A stretch of 39,777 bases of DNA. Origin: an uncultured Eubacteriales bacterium (GTDB lineage Bacteria > Bacillota > Clostridia > Oscillospirales > Oscillospiraceae). Each line of letters starts with the position of its first letter. Positions within the stretch are counted from its first letter, which is position 1. Shown here piece by piece: positions 16,386-25,862 of this stretch. The notes under the pieces were generated by a model. The model was not told the origin of the DNA, did no database searches, and was given only the letters and a program-made list of their open reading frames with translations. Both the position numbers and the translations under genes were made by a program. The stretch lies in the NCBI GenBank assembly GCA_902492005.1, contig CABUJV010000018.1:1-39777 (forward strand), written 5' to 3'.

Positions 16386-16410
16386 GATTTTTGATCTTCC
16401 ATCAAAAATC
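16386..16410. repeat. Perfect 10-bp inverted repeat between divergent promoters
   Basis: GATTTTTGAT-CTTCC-ATCAAAAATC, immediately upstream of the -35 of the HD gene and behind the GntR operon promoter. No T-tract in position to terminate; more likely a regulator-binding site. Confidence 0.5.
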
Positions 16411-16412
16411 AC

Positions 16413-16441
16413 ATGACAAAGCCGGCGCGGTGCGCTATACT
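16413..16441 (+). promoter_or_regulatory. Promoter of the HD-domain gene
   Basis: ATGACA (16413-16418), 17-nt spacer, TATACT (16436-16441). Confidence 0.6.
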
Positions 16442-16486
16442 GTGGACAGAAAAAACATTCTGTAAAGGATCTGGTGAGCTCTGCCT

Positions 16487-16981
16487 ATGTATCATGACTA
16501 CAATTACCGCTGTTTTGTGAACTGCATCCGGGACCTGCTGGACTCCCCGGAGGTCCAGTCCATGCGGAGCATCCGCCACCACCCGGGCATGAGCTGCTAC
16601 GACCACTCGGTGTTCGTGTCCTACGTGGCCTTCCGGCTGGCCCGCCGGTGGAAGCTGGATTATCTGGCCGCCGCCCGGGCGGGACTGCTCCACGACCTGT
16701 ACCTCTACGACCCCCGCCAGCCCGGCAGCCACCAGGGCAACCAGTGCTTTGCCCACCCCAAGGCGGCGCTGAGCAACGCATGGGCCCTGTGCGGCTCCCT
16801 GACCCCCAAGGAGGAGAATATCATCATCTCCCACATGTGGCCCCTGGCCCGGAAAATGCCCCGGTACAAGGAATCCTTTGTGGTCAATCTGGCCGATAAG
16901 GCCTGCGCCACGCTGGAGGTGGTGGGCCTGTACCGCTATCTGCGCCACCGGCGGCGGCGCAAGGCGGCGGCCGCCGCCTGA
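16487..16981 (+). CDS. HD-domain phosphohydrolase family protein
   Basis: A 164-aa protein with the metal-binding HD pattern: H in YDHSVFVSYVA, HD in GLLHDLYLYD, further His in FAHPKAAL and IISHMWPLA, and a distal Asp in NLADKAC. Such proteins hydrolyse phosphate esters or nucleotides, but the substrate is not predictable. The C-terminus is a basic/alanine tail. Own promoter upstream and terminator downstream, so it is monocistronic. The RBS (GGTGAG) is weak. Confidence 0.8.
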   Translation: MYHDYNYRCFVNCIRDLLDSPEVQSMRSIRHHPGMSCYDHSVFVSYVAFRLARRWKLDYLAAARAGLLHDLYLYDPRQPGSHQGNQCFAHPKAALSNAWALCGSLTPKEENIIISHMWPLARKMPRYKESFVVNLADKACATLEVVGLYRYLRHRRRRKAAAAA

Positions 16982-17002
16982 TTGTTCCGTATTTGTGAAA
17001 TT

Positions 17003-17035
17003 GACCGCGTCTTTTGTCAAAGGCGCGGTCTTTTT
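17003..17035 (+). terminator. Rho-independent terminator of the HD gene
   Basis: Stem GACCGCG (17003-17009) with CGCGGTC (17024-17030), extended by TCTTTT/AAAG pairing, then five T. Confidence 0.8.
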
Positions 17036-17092
17036 GTCCATTTTGGCGGAAAAATTTTTACAATTTTCGGTGCAAAGCCCTGGGCCATTTGT

Positions 17093-17098
17093 TATAAT
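17093..17098 (+). promoter_or_regulatory. -10 element ahead of glmU
   Basis: Consensus TATAAT at 17093-17098, 50 nt before the glmU start. The matching -35 region (TGCAAA near 17071) is weak. Confidence 0.5.
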
Positions 17099-17147
17099 GA
17101 ATTCTGTAAAGAATTCGTATGCCCGTATGGGATGGGAGGCCCCTTTT

Positions 17148-18350
17148 ATGGAATCTTTGGGCGCGATTGTATTTCTTCCCCGGGAGGGCGATTTTCCCTC
17201 CCTCATGCTGGAGGATATTCTGTTTGACCCGGCGGCGCGGTGGCTCTCCGCGGCTCTGGAGCGCGCCGGCGTGGAGCGCTTTCTGGTGGTCTGCCACGAC
17301 GATGACCGCGCGGCGGCGGAGGTGTGCTTCCCCGCGGGGACGGAATTTGTCACTGCCGGCGCAGTGGACGCCAACCGGCGTCTCACCGCCTTTCTGACCG
17401 GCCTGGGCGGCCCGGTGGCCGTGTTTACCCGCCCGGTCTTTCTGGACGACGAGGGCGCGGCCCGGCTGGCCGGGGGGGAGCTGCCCCGGGGCGAGGACTC
17501 CGGCGTGTACGCCATCTCCGCCGCCGCGCTGGGCGCCGCGGTAGAGGCGGGCGGCGACTTTCTCACCAGCCTGCGGGCCGAGGGCAGGGTTTTCGGCGTC
17601 CGGCCCGGCCTGTTCGGCGGCCTGCTCCCCCTGGACCGCTGCGTCTCCACCTGGGACAGCGCTCAGGACTTCGCCCGGTACGCCTCCATCACCCGGCTGC
17701 AATCGGAACGCAGTACTGCTCCGGTCCGCTTTCTGGACAAGGGCAGCGTCTACATCGGCCCCCGGGTCACCGTAGGCGGCGGCACCCGCATCCTCCCCGG
17801 CACCATTCTGAAGGGGGAAACCGTCATCGGCCGCGACTGCGAGATCGGCCCCAACGCCATGATCACCGACTGCGCCATCGGGGACCGGGTGACGGTGAAT
17901 GCCTCCCAGCTCAACGAGTCCACCGTGGACGACGGGACCAAGATCGGCCCCTTCGCCTACATCCGCCCCAACTGCCGCGTGGGCCGGGACGTGAAGGTGG
18001 GGGACTTCGTGGAGCTGAAAAACTCCACCGTTGGGGACGGCACCAAGATCTCCCACCTGACCTATGTGGGGGATACCGACGCCGGTGCGCACATCAACTT
18101 CGGCTGCGGCACGGTGACGGTGAATTACGACGGCACGGCCAAGTTCCGCACCACCATCGGGGACGGGGCCTTTATCGGCTGCAACACCAACCTGGTGGCC
18201 CCGGTGAAGATCGGCGAGGGGGCCTACACCGCGGCGGGCAGCACCATTACCGACGACGTGCCGGCCGACTCGCTGGCCATCGCCCGCTCGTCCCAGACCA
18301 TCAAAGTCCAGTGGGCGGCGAAGCGGCGGCGGACCAGAGGAAAGAAGTGA
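17148..18350 (+). CDS. glmU: GlmU-like protein: intact acetyltransferase half, degenerate uridylyltransferase half
   Basis: GlmU normally acetylates GlcN-1-P and then forms UDP-GlcNAc. Start ATG 17148 follows GGGAGG by 8 nt, giving 400 aa against the usual 450 or more. The C-terminal left-handed beta-helix (about 195-400) keeps the acetyltransferase residues: R273 in YIRP, K291, H303 and Y306 in SHLTY, N317, N326 in NYDG, and K332. The N-terminal region (about 1-180) lacks the LAAGxGTRM nucleotide loop and the following K-P motif; it begins GAIVFLPREGDFPSLM and keeps only scattered fold similarity. It probably no longer transfers UMP. The gene sits in the conserved order glmU-prs-pth-mfd. RBS and promoter support the start, so truncation by misannotation is unlikely. 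Confidence 0.85.
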   Translation: MESLGAIVFLPREGDFPSLMLEDILFDPAARWLSAALERAGVERFLVVCHDDDRAAAEVCFPAGTEFVTAGAVDANRRLTAFLTGLGGPVAVFTRPVFLDDEGAARLAGGELPRGEDSGVYAISAAALGAAVEAGGDFLTSLRAEGRVFGVRPGLFGGLLPLDRCVSTWDSAQDFARYASITRLQSERSTAPVRFLDKGSVYIGPRVTVGGGTRILPGTILKGETVIGRDCEIGPNAMITDCAIGDRVTVNASQLNESTVDDGTKIGPFAYIRPNCRVGRDVKVGDFVELKNSTVGDGTKISHLTYVGDTDAGAHINFGCGTVTVNYDGTAKFRTTIGDGAFIGCNTNLVAPVKIGEGAYTAAGSTITDDVPADSLAIARSSQTIKVQWAAKRRRTRGKK

Positions 18351-18411
18351 AAAACCGCGCTGACTGTATGGCGACGCGGAAATTTGATAAAATTTTGTGA
18401 GGGATGTTGAA

Positions 18412-19371
18412 ATGATCGCACATGGCAAGGACATCAAGATATTCTCCGGCAACTCGAACCGGGCGTTGGCGGAGAATATCTGCCGGGAACTGGGCACCCA
18501 GCTCGGCAATGCCGAGGTAGGGGCCTTCTCCGATGGGGAAAATTTCGTCTCCATCTACGAAACGGTTCGCGGCTCCGACGTGTTTGTGGTCCAGTCCACC
18601 TGCTCTCCCGTCAACGACAATCTGATGGAAATGCTCATCATGATCGACGCGTTCAAGCGGGCCTCCGCCGGCCGCATCACCGCCGTGATGCCCTACTTCG
18701 GCTACGCCCGGCAGGACCGGAAGGCCAAGCCCCGCGACCCCATCTCCGCCAAGCTGGTGGCCAACATGATCGTGGCGGCCGGGGCCGACCGGGTGCTGAC
18801 CATGGACCTGCACGCCTCCCAGATTCAGGGCTTTTTCGACATCCCTGTGGACAACCTGCTGGGCAACCCCGTCTTCACCCAGTATTTCCACCAGCGGTAC
18901 GAGGGCCACGAGGACGAGACCATCGTGGTCTCCCCCGATGTGGGCTCCGTGTCCCGTGCCCGGGCCTTCGCCCAGAAGCTGGGCATGGGCCTGGCCATCG
19001 TGGACAAGCGCCGCCAGAAGGCCAACTCCTCCGAGGTCATGAACATCATCGGCGACGTGCGGGACAAGAAGGTCATCCTCTTCGACGACATGGTGGACAC
19101 CGCGGGCTCCATCTGCGGCGCGGCCCAGGCTCTGGTGGAGCTGGGCGGGGCCACCGAAGTCATCGCCTGCGCCAGCCACGGCGTGCTCTCCGGCCCGGCC
19201 ATCGAGCGCATCGAGAAAAGCGCCATTAAGGAAATGGTCTTCCTCGACACGATTCCCGCCCGTCCCAACGTGCAGTGTGATAAGATCAAATATGTCTCTG
19301 TGGCCCACATGTTTGCCGAGGCCATCGAGCGCATCTACGAGGAAGTCTCCGTCTCCAAGCTCTTCCTCTAA
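18412..19371 (+). CDS. prs: Ribose-phosphate pyrophosphokinase (PRPP synthetase)
   Basis: Makes PRPP from ribose-5-phosphate and ATP for purine, pyrimidine, His and Trp synthesis. The 319-aa protein matches the family length. Visible motifs are FSDGENFVSI, PYFGYARQDRK (ATP site), the metal-binding DLHASQIQGFFDIPVDNL segment, and the PRPP loop FDDMVDTAGS. ATG 18412 with GAGGG 8 nt before is preferred over an in-frame GTG at 18397. It lies 61 bp after glmU, as in many Firmicutes. Confidence 0.96.
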   Translation: MIAHGKDIKIFSGNSNRALAENICRELGTQLGNAEVGAFSDGENFVSIYETVRGSDVFVVQSTCSPVNDNLMEMLIMIDAFKRASAGRITAVMPYFGYARQDRKAKPRDPISAKLVANMIVAAGADRVLTMDLHASQIQGFFDIPVDNLLGNPVFTQYFHQRYEGHEDETIVVSPDVGSVSRARAFAQKLGMGLAIVDKRRQKANSSEVMNIIGDVRDKKVILFDDMVDTAGSICGAAQALVELGGATEVIACASHGVLSGPAIERIEKSAIKEMVFLDTIPARPNVQCDKIKYVSVAHMFAEAIERIYEEVSVSKLFL

Positions 19372-19391
19372 GGGCCGTTTTCCACACCAAT

Positions 19392-19424
19392 GCACAGGGG
19401 CGGAGCGATGCTCCGCCCCTGTGC
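19392..19424 (+). terminator. Perfect hairpin between prs and pth (possible terminator or attenuator)
   Basis: GCACAGGGGCGGAGC and its exact reverse complement (15 bp) around a GAT loop, 20 nt upstream of the pth start. No T-tract follows, so it may attenuate transcription, protect an mRNA end, or set the ratio of prs to pth. Confidence 0.5.
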
Positions 19425-19443
19425 CGCGTATACAGAGGTAATT

Positions 19444-20043
19444 ATGTTTTTGGGTAAGAACCGATTCTCCGGCGGCGTGGAGTGGCTGCTGGTCTGCCTG
19501 GGCAATCCCGGGGACCAGTACGAGAACACCCGCCACAACGTGGGCTTCCAGGTGGCCGACGAGATCGCCGCCCGCAAGGACGTGCCCATCCAGCGTCTGA
19601 AGTTCCGCGCCCTCACCAACACGGTGGAGCTGGGCGGGGCCAAGGTGCTGCTGATGAAGCCGGTGACCTATATGAATCTGTCCGGCGAGGCCGCCCGGGA
19701 GGCCGCCGCCTTCTACAAGGTGCCGCCGGAGCGGGTGCTGGCGGTGTCCGACGACGTGGCCCTGCCGCCAGGCAGGCTGCGCATCCGGAGGGGAGGCAGC
19801 GCGGGGGGCCACAACGGGCTGAAAAACCTGATCCAGCACCTGGGCACCGACCAGTTTCCCCGGATCCGGGTGGGCGTGGGGGAAAAGCCCCATCCGGATT
19901 ACGACATGGCCGACTGGGTGCTGGGCAAGCTCCAGGGGGAGGATAAAAAGGCGGTGGACGCGGCGGTGAAGCGGGCCGCCGACGCGGTGGAGTGCCTCAT
20001 CCGGGAGGGCCCCGACCGGGCCATGAGCCAATATAACGGCTAA
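19444..20043 (+). CDS. pth: Peptidyl-tRNA hydrolase
   Basis: Frees tRNA from peptidyl-tRNA that drops off the ribosome (SpoVC in Bacillus). The 199-aa protein has CLGNPGDQYENTRHNVGF with catalytic H31 and N21, D104 in VSDDVALPPG, and N124 in SAGGHNGLKNL, all expected active-site positions. About ten extra N-terminal residues precede the usual start of the fold. ATG 19444 follows GAGGT. Confidence 0.95.
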   Translation: MFLGKNRFSGGVEWLLVCLGNPGDQYENTRHNVGFQVADEIAARKDVPIQRLKFRALTNTVELGGAKVLLMKPVTYMNLSGEAAREAAAFYKVPPERVLAVSDDVALPPGRLRIRRGGSAGGHNGLKNLIQHLGTDQFPRIRVGVGEKPHPDYDMADWVLGKLQGEDKKAVDAAVKRAADAVECLIREGPDRAMSQYNG

Positions 20044-20150
20044 TCCCCGTCCGCCAGCTCCCGTCCCGCGTCCAGGCCCAGCGCCAGTCCCAGGCGGAGT
20101 CCCTCCCGGAAGGCGTAGCGGCCGTGGGTGTCGGTCTCGTTATTGTAAAC
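20040..20150 (-). pseudogene. C-terminal remnant of a small DUF6809-like protein
   Basis: On the minus strand a frame ending at 20040 reads ETDTHGRYAFREGLRLGLAL and then a short tail. This resembles the C-terminus (Y-x-F-R-x-G-x-R-L-G) of short uncharacterised proteins common in Oscillospiraceae and Lachnospiraceae. No matching N-terminal part exists; upstream codons lie opposite the XRE gene and its leader. I take it as a decayed gene fragment. The family name is from memory and unverified. Confidence 0.4.
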
Positions 20151-20178
20151 TATCCCAACCGGAGTAGTCGGGGGTATT

Positions 20179-20394
20179 ATGGATATTTTGGCCGAACGCA
20201 TAAAATTACTGCGCAAAGAACATAAGCTCAAGCAGACCGAGGTCGCCAAAGCGCTTGATCTATCCATCAGTGCCTACTGCCGCTATGAATATGGTGAGCG
20301 GGAACCCTTGGCCAGCACCATTGCAGATATGGCGAAGTTTTATCAGGTGACCTCCGATTATCTTTTGGGGCTTTCTGATTCGAAAACGTTTTGA
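20179..20394 (+). CDS. Small XRE-family helix-turn-helix regulator
   Basis: A 71-aa protein that is almost only a Cro/C1-type HTH: RIKLLRKEHKLKQTEVAKAL, then SISAYCRYEYGEREP and a C-terminal YQVTSDYLLGLSD helix pair. It should bind DNA as a dimer. It sits between pth and mfd, which are near-neighbours in B. subtilis. Its coding sequence is clearly more AT-rich than the flanking genes, suggesting later arrival together with the adjacent remnant. The target is unknown. Confidence 0.85.
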   Translation: MDILAERIKLLRKEHKLKQTEVAKALDLSISAYCRYEYGEREPLASTIADMAKFYQVTSDYLLGLSDSKTF

Positions 20395-20423
20395 GGCGCC
20401 GCGCCCCCGGAGGGTGGTTCCCT

Positions 20424-20457
20424 TGGAGTTTCCCTCTTCGAAAAACTCCGGTCTTTT
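20424..20457 (+). terminator. Probable terminator after the XRE gene
   Basis: GGAGTTT (20425-20431) pairs with AAACTCC (20443-20449), then GGTCTTTTT. Confidence 0.5.
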
Positions 20458-20506
20458 TGCGTCTCCATGATTTCCATAATTTTCTATCTCAGAATGGGAG
20501 GCTGCC

Positions 20507-23500
20507 ATGAAACTACTCACCCAGATCCTCTCCGGGGTACCGGAATTTCCCCGCCTGCTGGCAGCTCTCGACTCGGGGGGCTGTCCGGCGGCGGTGTCCG
20601 GCCTGTCCGCCGTCCACCGGGCCCACTTTGCCGCGGGGATCTGGCGGCAGACCGGCCGGCCGGTGGTGCTGCTGTGCGCCGACGAGACCGAGGCCGGCCG
20701 TCTGGCCGAGGACCTGACCGCCTTCACCGGCCAGGCCGTCCGGCGGCTGTCCGCCCGGGACTTCACCTTCCATAACGCCGCCGTGGTCTCCCGCCAGTGG
20801 GAGCACCGGCGGCTTTCGGCACTGTGGGCGCTGGCGGCGGGGGAATCCCCCCTGACGGTGTGCACGGTGGAGTCCCTGCTCCAGCGCACCATGCCCCGCA
20901 CCCTGCTGACCCAGTGCGCCCAGATGCTGCGGGTGGGGGAGTCCCACGACCTGACCGAGCTGGCCGAGCGGCTCTCGGCGGCGGGCTACGCCCGGTGCGA
21001 GCAGGTGGAGGGCGTGGGCCAGTTTGCTCTGCGGGGCGGCATTCTGGACTTTTTCTCCCCCGCCTTCGACAAGCCGGTGCGGGCGGAGTTCTTCGGGGAC
21101 GAGATCGACTCCATGGGCCTGTTCGACGTGTCCAGCCAGCGGCGGACGGTGAATCTGCAGGAGGCGGAGGTCCTCCCCGCCGCCGAGGTGCTGCCCCAGT
21201 TCGCCCCCGGCGGCTTCCCCGGCCTGCTGGAGGCCCTGGACGGCCTGATCGCCCGGGCCGCGAAGGCCAAGCCCTCCCACCCCGCCCTGCTGGCCACCCT
21301 GAACGAGGACCGGGAGCGGTTCCAGGCCGGGGCGTCCTTCCCGGCGGCGGACCGCTATCTGGCCCTGATCTACCCCCAGATGGCCACGGCGGCGGACTAT
21401 CTGCCCGGGGACGCGGTGGTCCTCTTCTGCGAGAGCCCCCGGGTGGCGGAGCGGGCCAAGAACTACCTGTGGCGGCTGGAGGAGGACGTGAAGACCCTCT
21501 TGGAGGGGGGGCAGGTATCCGGGGAGCTGGCGGTGTACGCCCGCAGCATGGAGGAGCTCTCCCGGGTTCTGAGCGACTACCCGGTGTGCTTCCTGGACTC
21601 CTTCACCTCCTCGTCCTACCCCCTGCGGCCCCGGGTAATGCTGGATGTGATGGCCAAGCAGCTCCCCTCCTACGGAGCCAGCCTGGAGACCGCCGCCGGG
21701 GATCTGCGCCACTATCAGGGCGCCGGCTTCGGCGCGGTGGTGCTGGCCGGCGGGGAGCAGCGCTGCCTGAACCTCCAGTCCCTGCTGCGGGAGGAGAAGG
21801 TCCGCTCGGCGGTGGACTTTGCCCTCCACGACCTGCCCGGCCCGGGCCAGGCGGTGCTCTGCGTGGGAGGGCTGTCGGCGGGCTTCGAGTACCCCGACGC
21901 CAAGCTGGCGGTGCTCACCGAGGGCCGCCCGGCGGCCCCCAAAAAGCCCCGGCCCAAAAAGCAGACCAGCCGGCAGAAGCTGGACTCCTACGCCGACCTC
22001 TCCTCCGGCGACCTGGTGGTCCACGAGCACCACGGCATCGGCCGGTACGTGGGCATGGTGAAGATGACGGCCGACGGGGTGCAGAAGGACTACGTGAAGA
22101 TCCACTACGCCGGGGCGGACGTGCTGTACGTCCCCGCCACCCAGCTGGACCTGGTGAGCAAGTACATCGGCGCGGGCGAGAACGTGGAGGCCAAAAAGCT
22201 CTCCAGGCTGGGCGGCGCCGACTGGGAGAAGGCCAAGACCCGGGCCAAAAAGGCGGTGGCCGACCTGGCCAAGGGGCTGATCCAGCTCTACGCCGAGCGC
22301 CAGCGCCTGCCCGGCTATGCCTTTTCCCCCGACTCCCCCTGGCAGAAGGAGTTCGAGGACCAGTTTGAGTATACCGAGACCGACGACCAGCTCCGCTGCA
22401 TCGCCGAGATCAAGCGGGACATGGAGAAGGCCGCCCCCATGGACCGGCTTTTGTGCGGGGACGTGGGTTACGGCAAGACGGAGGTGGCCTTCCGGGCCAT
22501 CATGAAGTGCGTGCTGGACGGCAAGCAGGCGGCCATTCTGGCCCCCACCACCGTCCTGGCCCGGCAGCACTACCTCACCGCCAAGCGCCGCTTCGCCAAG
22601 TTCCCGGTGGAGGTCGACGTAGTCTCCCGGTTCCGCACCGCCGGGCAGCTGCGCGCCACCCTGCAAAAGCTCCAGGCGGGGAAGATCGACCTGCTCATCG
22701 GCACCCACCGGCTGTTCCAGAAGGACGTGAAATTCAAGGACCTGGGCCTGCTGGTGGTGGACGAGGAGCAGCGCTTCGGGGTGGCCCATAAGGAAAAGCT
22801 GAAGGAGCTGAGCAAGCAGGTGGACGTGCTCACCCTGTCGGCCACCCCCATTCCCCGCACGCTGAACATGGCCCTGAGCGGCATCCGGGACATGTCCACG
22901 CTGGAGGAGCCCCCCCAGGACCGCCTGCCGGTGCAGACCTATGTGCTGGAGCACGACTGGGGGGTTCTGGCCGACGCCATGGGCCGGGAGCTGGAGCGGG
23001 GCGGCCAGGTCTACTACCTCCACAACCGGGTGGAGACCATCGAGCGCACCGCCGTCCGTATCCAGGCCCTGCTGCCGGAGGCCCGCATCGGCGTGGCCCA
23101 CGGCAAGATGACCCAGGAGGAGCTCTCCGACGTGATGAGCCACATGACCGACGGGGATCTGGACGTTCTGGTGTGCACCACCATCATCGAGACGGGCATC
23201 GACATCCCCAACGCCAATACCCTCATCATTGAGGACGCCGACCGTCTGGGCCTGGCCCAGCTCCACCAGATCCGGGGCCGGGTGGGCCGGTCGGCGCGCC
23301 GGGCGTCGGCCTACATGACCTACCGCCGGGGCAAGGTGCTCACCGAGGTGGCGGCCAAGCGCCTGGGGGCCATCCGGGAGTTTGCGGAATTCGGCTCCGG
23401 CTTCAAGATCGCCATGCGGGACCTGGAGATCCGCGGCGCGGGCAACGTGCTGGGCCCCGAGCAGTCCGGCTTCCTTCTGAGCGTGGGCTACGACCTGTAC

Positions 23501-24001
23501 CTGAAGCTGCTGGAGGAGGCGGTGCTGGAGCAGCGGGGGGAGAAGCCGGAGCTCCGGGCCGAGTGCGCCGCCGACCTCACCGTGGCGGCCTCCATCCCGG
23601 ACCGCTACGTCCCCTCGCCGGAGCAGCGCATGGACCTGTACCGCCGCATCGCCCGCATCCGCAGCGAGGAGGAGGCGGACGACCTGGTGGACGAGCTGGT
23701 GGACCGCTACGGAGACCCGCCCCGGCCGGTGAACAACCTGATCTCGGTGGCCCTGCTGCGGGCGGCGGCCGCCAAGTGCGGCGTCACCGAGATCGCCCAG
23801 CGGGGAGAGCGGCTCCACTTCACCCTGCGGGACCCGGACCTGGCCCGGGTGTCGGCCATTGCGGGCCGTCCCGCCTACCGGGGCCGGCTGCTCTTCTCGG
23901 CGGGCGACAAGCCCTACCTCTCCCTCAAGGTCAAAAAGGGCGAGGACCCGGTCAAGCTGTCGTCCAAGCTGATTGAGGAATACGGCGAGGCGGCTCCGTA
24001 A
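20507..24001 (+). CDS. mfd: Transcription-repair coupling factor Mfd
   Basis: Removes RNA polymerase stalled at DNA lesions and recruits UvrABC. The 1164-aa length is typical. Order of parts: UvrB-like N-terminal module (about 1-350), CarD-like RNA polymerase interaction domain near 500-560 (DLVVHEHHGIGRYVGM), helicase domain with Walker A GDVGYGKTEVA near residue 650, VVDEEQRFG, LSATPIPRT, motif VI HQIRGRVGRSAR, and C-terminal TRCF domain. ATG 20507 follows GGGAGG. A terminator follows at 24026-24067. Confidence 0.97.
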   Translation: MKLLTQILSGVPEFPRLLAALDSGGCPAAVSGLSAVHRAHFAAGIWRQTGRPVVLLCADETEAGRLAEDLTAFTGQAVRRLSARDFTFHNAAVVSRQWEHRRLSALWALAAGESPLTVCTVESLLQRTMPRTLLTQCAQMLRVGESHDLTELAERLSAAGYARCEQVEGVGQFALRGGILDFFSPAFDKPVRAEFFGDEIDSMGLFDVSSQRRTVNLQEAEVLPAAEVLPQFAPGGFPGLLEALDGLIARAAKAKPSHPALLATLNEDRERFQAGASFPAADRYLALIYPQMATAADYLPGDAVVLFCESPRVAERAKNYLWRLEEDVKTLLEGGQVSGELAVYARSMEELSRVLSDYPVCFLDSFTSSSYPLRPRVMLDVMAKQLPSYGASLETAAGDLRHYQGAGFGAVVLAGGEQRCLNLQSLLREEKVRSAVDFALHDLPGPGQAVLCVGGLSAGFEYPDAKLAVLTEGRPAAPKKPRPKKQTSRQKLDSYADLSSGDLVVHEHHGIGRYVGMVKMTADGVQKDYVKIHYAGADVLYVPATQLDLVSKYIGAGENVEAKKLSRLGGADWEKAKTRAKKAVADLAKGLIQLYAERQRLPGYAFSPDSPWQKEFEDQFEYTETDDQLRCIAEIKRDMEKAAPMDRLLCGDVGYGKTEVAFRAIMKCVLDGKQAAILAPTTVLARQHYLTAKRRFAKFPVEVDVVSRFRTAGQLRATLQKLQAGKIDLLIGTHRLFQKDVKFKDLGLLVVDEEQRFGVAHKEKLKELSKQVDVLTLSATPIPRTLNMALSGIRDMSTLEEPPQDRLPVQTYVLEHDWGVLADAMGRELERGGQVYYLHNRVETIERTAVRIQALLPEARIGVAHGKMTQEELSDVMSHMTDGDLDVLVCTTIIETGIDIPNANTLIIEDADRLGLAQLHQIRGRVGRSARRASAYMTYRRGKVLTEVAAKRLGAIREFAEFGSGFKIAMRDLEIRGAGNVLGPEQSGFLLSVGYDLYLKLLEEAVLEQRGEKPELRAECAADLTVAASIPDRYVPSPEQRMDLYRRIARIRSEEEADDLVDELVDRYGDPPRPVNNLISVALLRAAAAKCGVTEIAQRGERLHFTLRDPDLARVSAIAGRPAYRGRLLFSAGDKPYLSLKVKKGEDPVKLSSKLIEEYGEAAP

Positions 24002-24025
24002 GGGTGCGCTTCCTCCGCTTTTTGT

Positions 24026-24067
24026 TGCGCCGGCAGGAATTTTGTTCTGTCCGGCGCATCGTTTTTT
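24026..24067 (+). terminator. Rho-independent terminator of mfd
   Basis: TGCGCCGG (24026-24033) pairs with CCGGCGCA (24051-24058), then ATCG and six T. Confidence 0.75.
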
Positions 24068-24354
24068 CCGGTCCTCCGTCGTTTTTTTGCCCTCCCTTCC
24101 TGGGGGGCTGAGACCCCTTTTTCCGCCCGTCCGCACCGTCTTTTTCCCCCGGTCAAGAAAAAATTTTTTGCGCACTTTTTTGTAAAAAGCGCCTTTTTTG
24201 ACCATTGGGTGAATTCTTCCCTATTGGTTGAAACGTCCAAACCCCTTGCAAATCGGACGTTTTTTCTCAGATTGGTGCTACCACTATCGTTTCTATGTAA
24301 AAGCTATTTGTGAATCGTATTATTTGTATTGTGCAAATATTCGATACTTTTTCG
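24068..24354 (+). other. AT-rich non-coding leader upstream of thl with two further terminator-like hairpins
   Basis: The 446-bp gap between mfd and thl holds no credible gene. Besides the mfd terminator it contains a GCGC-based hairpin (24170-24192) followed by six T, and ACGTCC/GGACGT (24233-24238 with 24255-24260) followed by T6. Then comes an AT-rich stretch with the thl promoter. No riboswitch or Rex palindrome was recognised. Confidence 0.5.
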
Positions 24355-24383
24355 TTGCTTTTTTAGGGACAATCGTGTATAAT
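24355..24383 (+). promoter_or_regulatory. thl promoter
   Basis: TTGCTT (24355-24360), 17-nt spacer, TATAAT (24378-24383), 64 nt before the start codon. Confidence 0.75.
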
Positions 24384-24447
24384 TGAAAATTGAAGGGAAG
24401 CGAATCATTCAAATTATGCAAAATTCATAATTGATGGAGGTAATGTC

Positions 24448-25707
<1,260 letters not shown>

Positions 25708-25735
25708 ATTCCTTGTAAACTCTTGGCCTTGGGTG

Positions 25736-25764
25736 TTGATACCTGCCGCAAAACGTGCTAAGAT
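25736..25764 (+). promoter_or_regulatory. Promoter of the CoA-transferase genes
   Basis: TTGATA (25736-25741), 17-nt spacer, TAAGAT (25759-25764). A GC hairpin (25784-25791 with 25804-25811) lies in the leader without a T-tract. Confidence 0.6.
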
Positions 25765-25862
25765 AATAGTGATAATAGGTCTGGCGGGCGGCCCCTTCTG
25801 GCTCCGCCCGCTGGAGCGCGTTATCGAAGGGATTACCAAACTAGCAGCAGGAGGGAAAAACT

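Noticed and set aside
20513..24205. 1230-codon minus-strand frame opposite mfd
   Set aside because: Low-complexity, Gly/Leu/His/Gln-rich mirror of mfd with no ribosome site or motif.
24300..24378. Rex (redox repressor) site before thl
   Set aside because: The AT-rich stretch has TTTGTGAAT and TTGTGCAAA words, but none forms the TTGTTAA-n4-TTAACAA palindrome.
25784..25811. Terminator in the CoA-transferase leader
   Set aside because: An 8-bp GC hairpin is present but no T-run follows and the strong ribosome site comes soon after.
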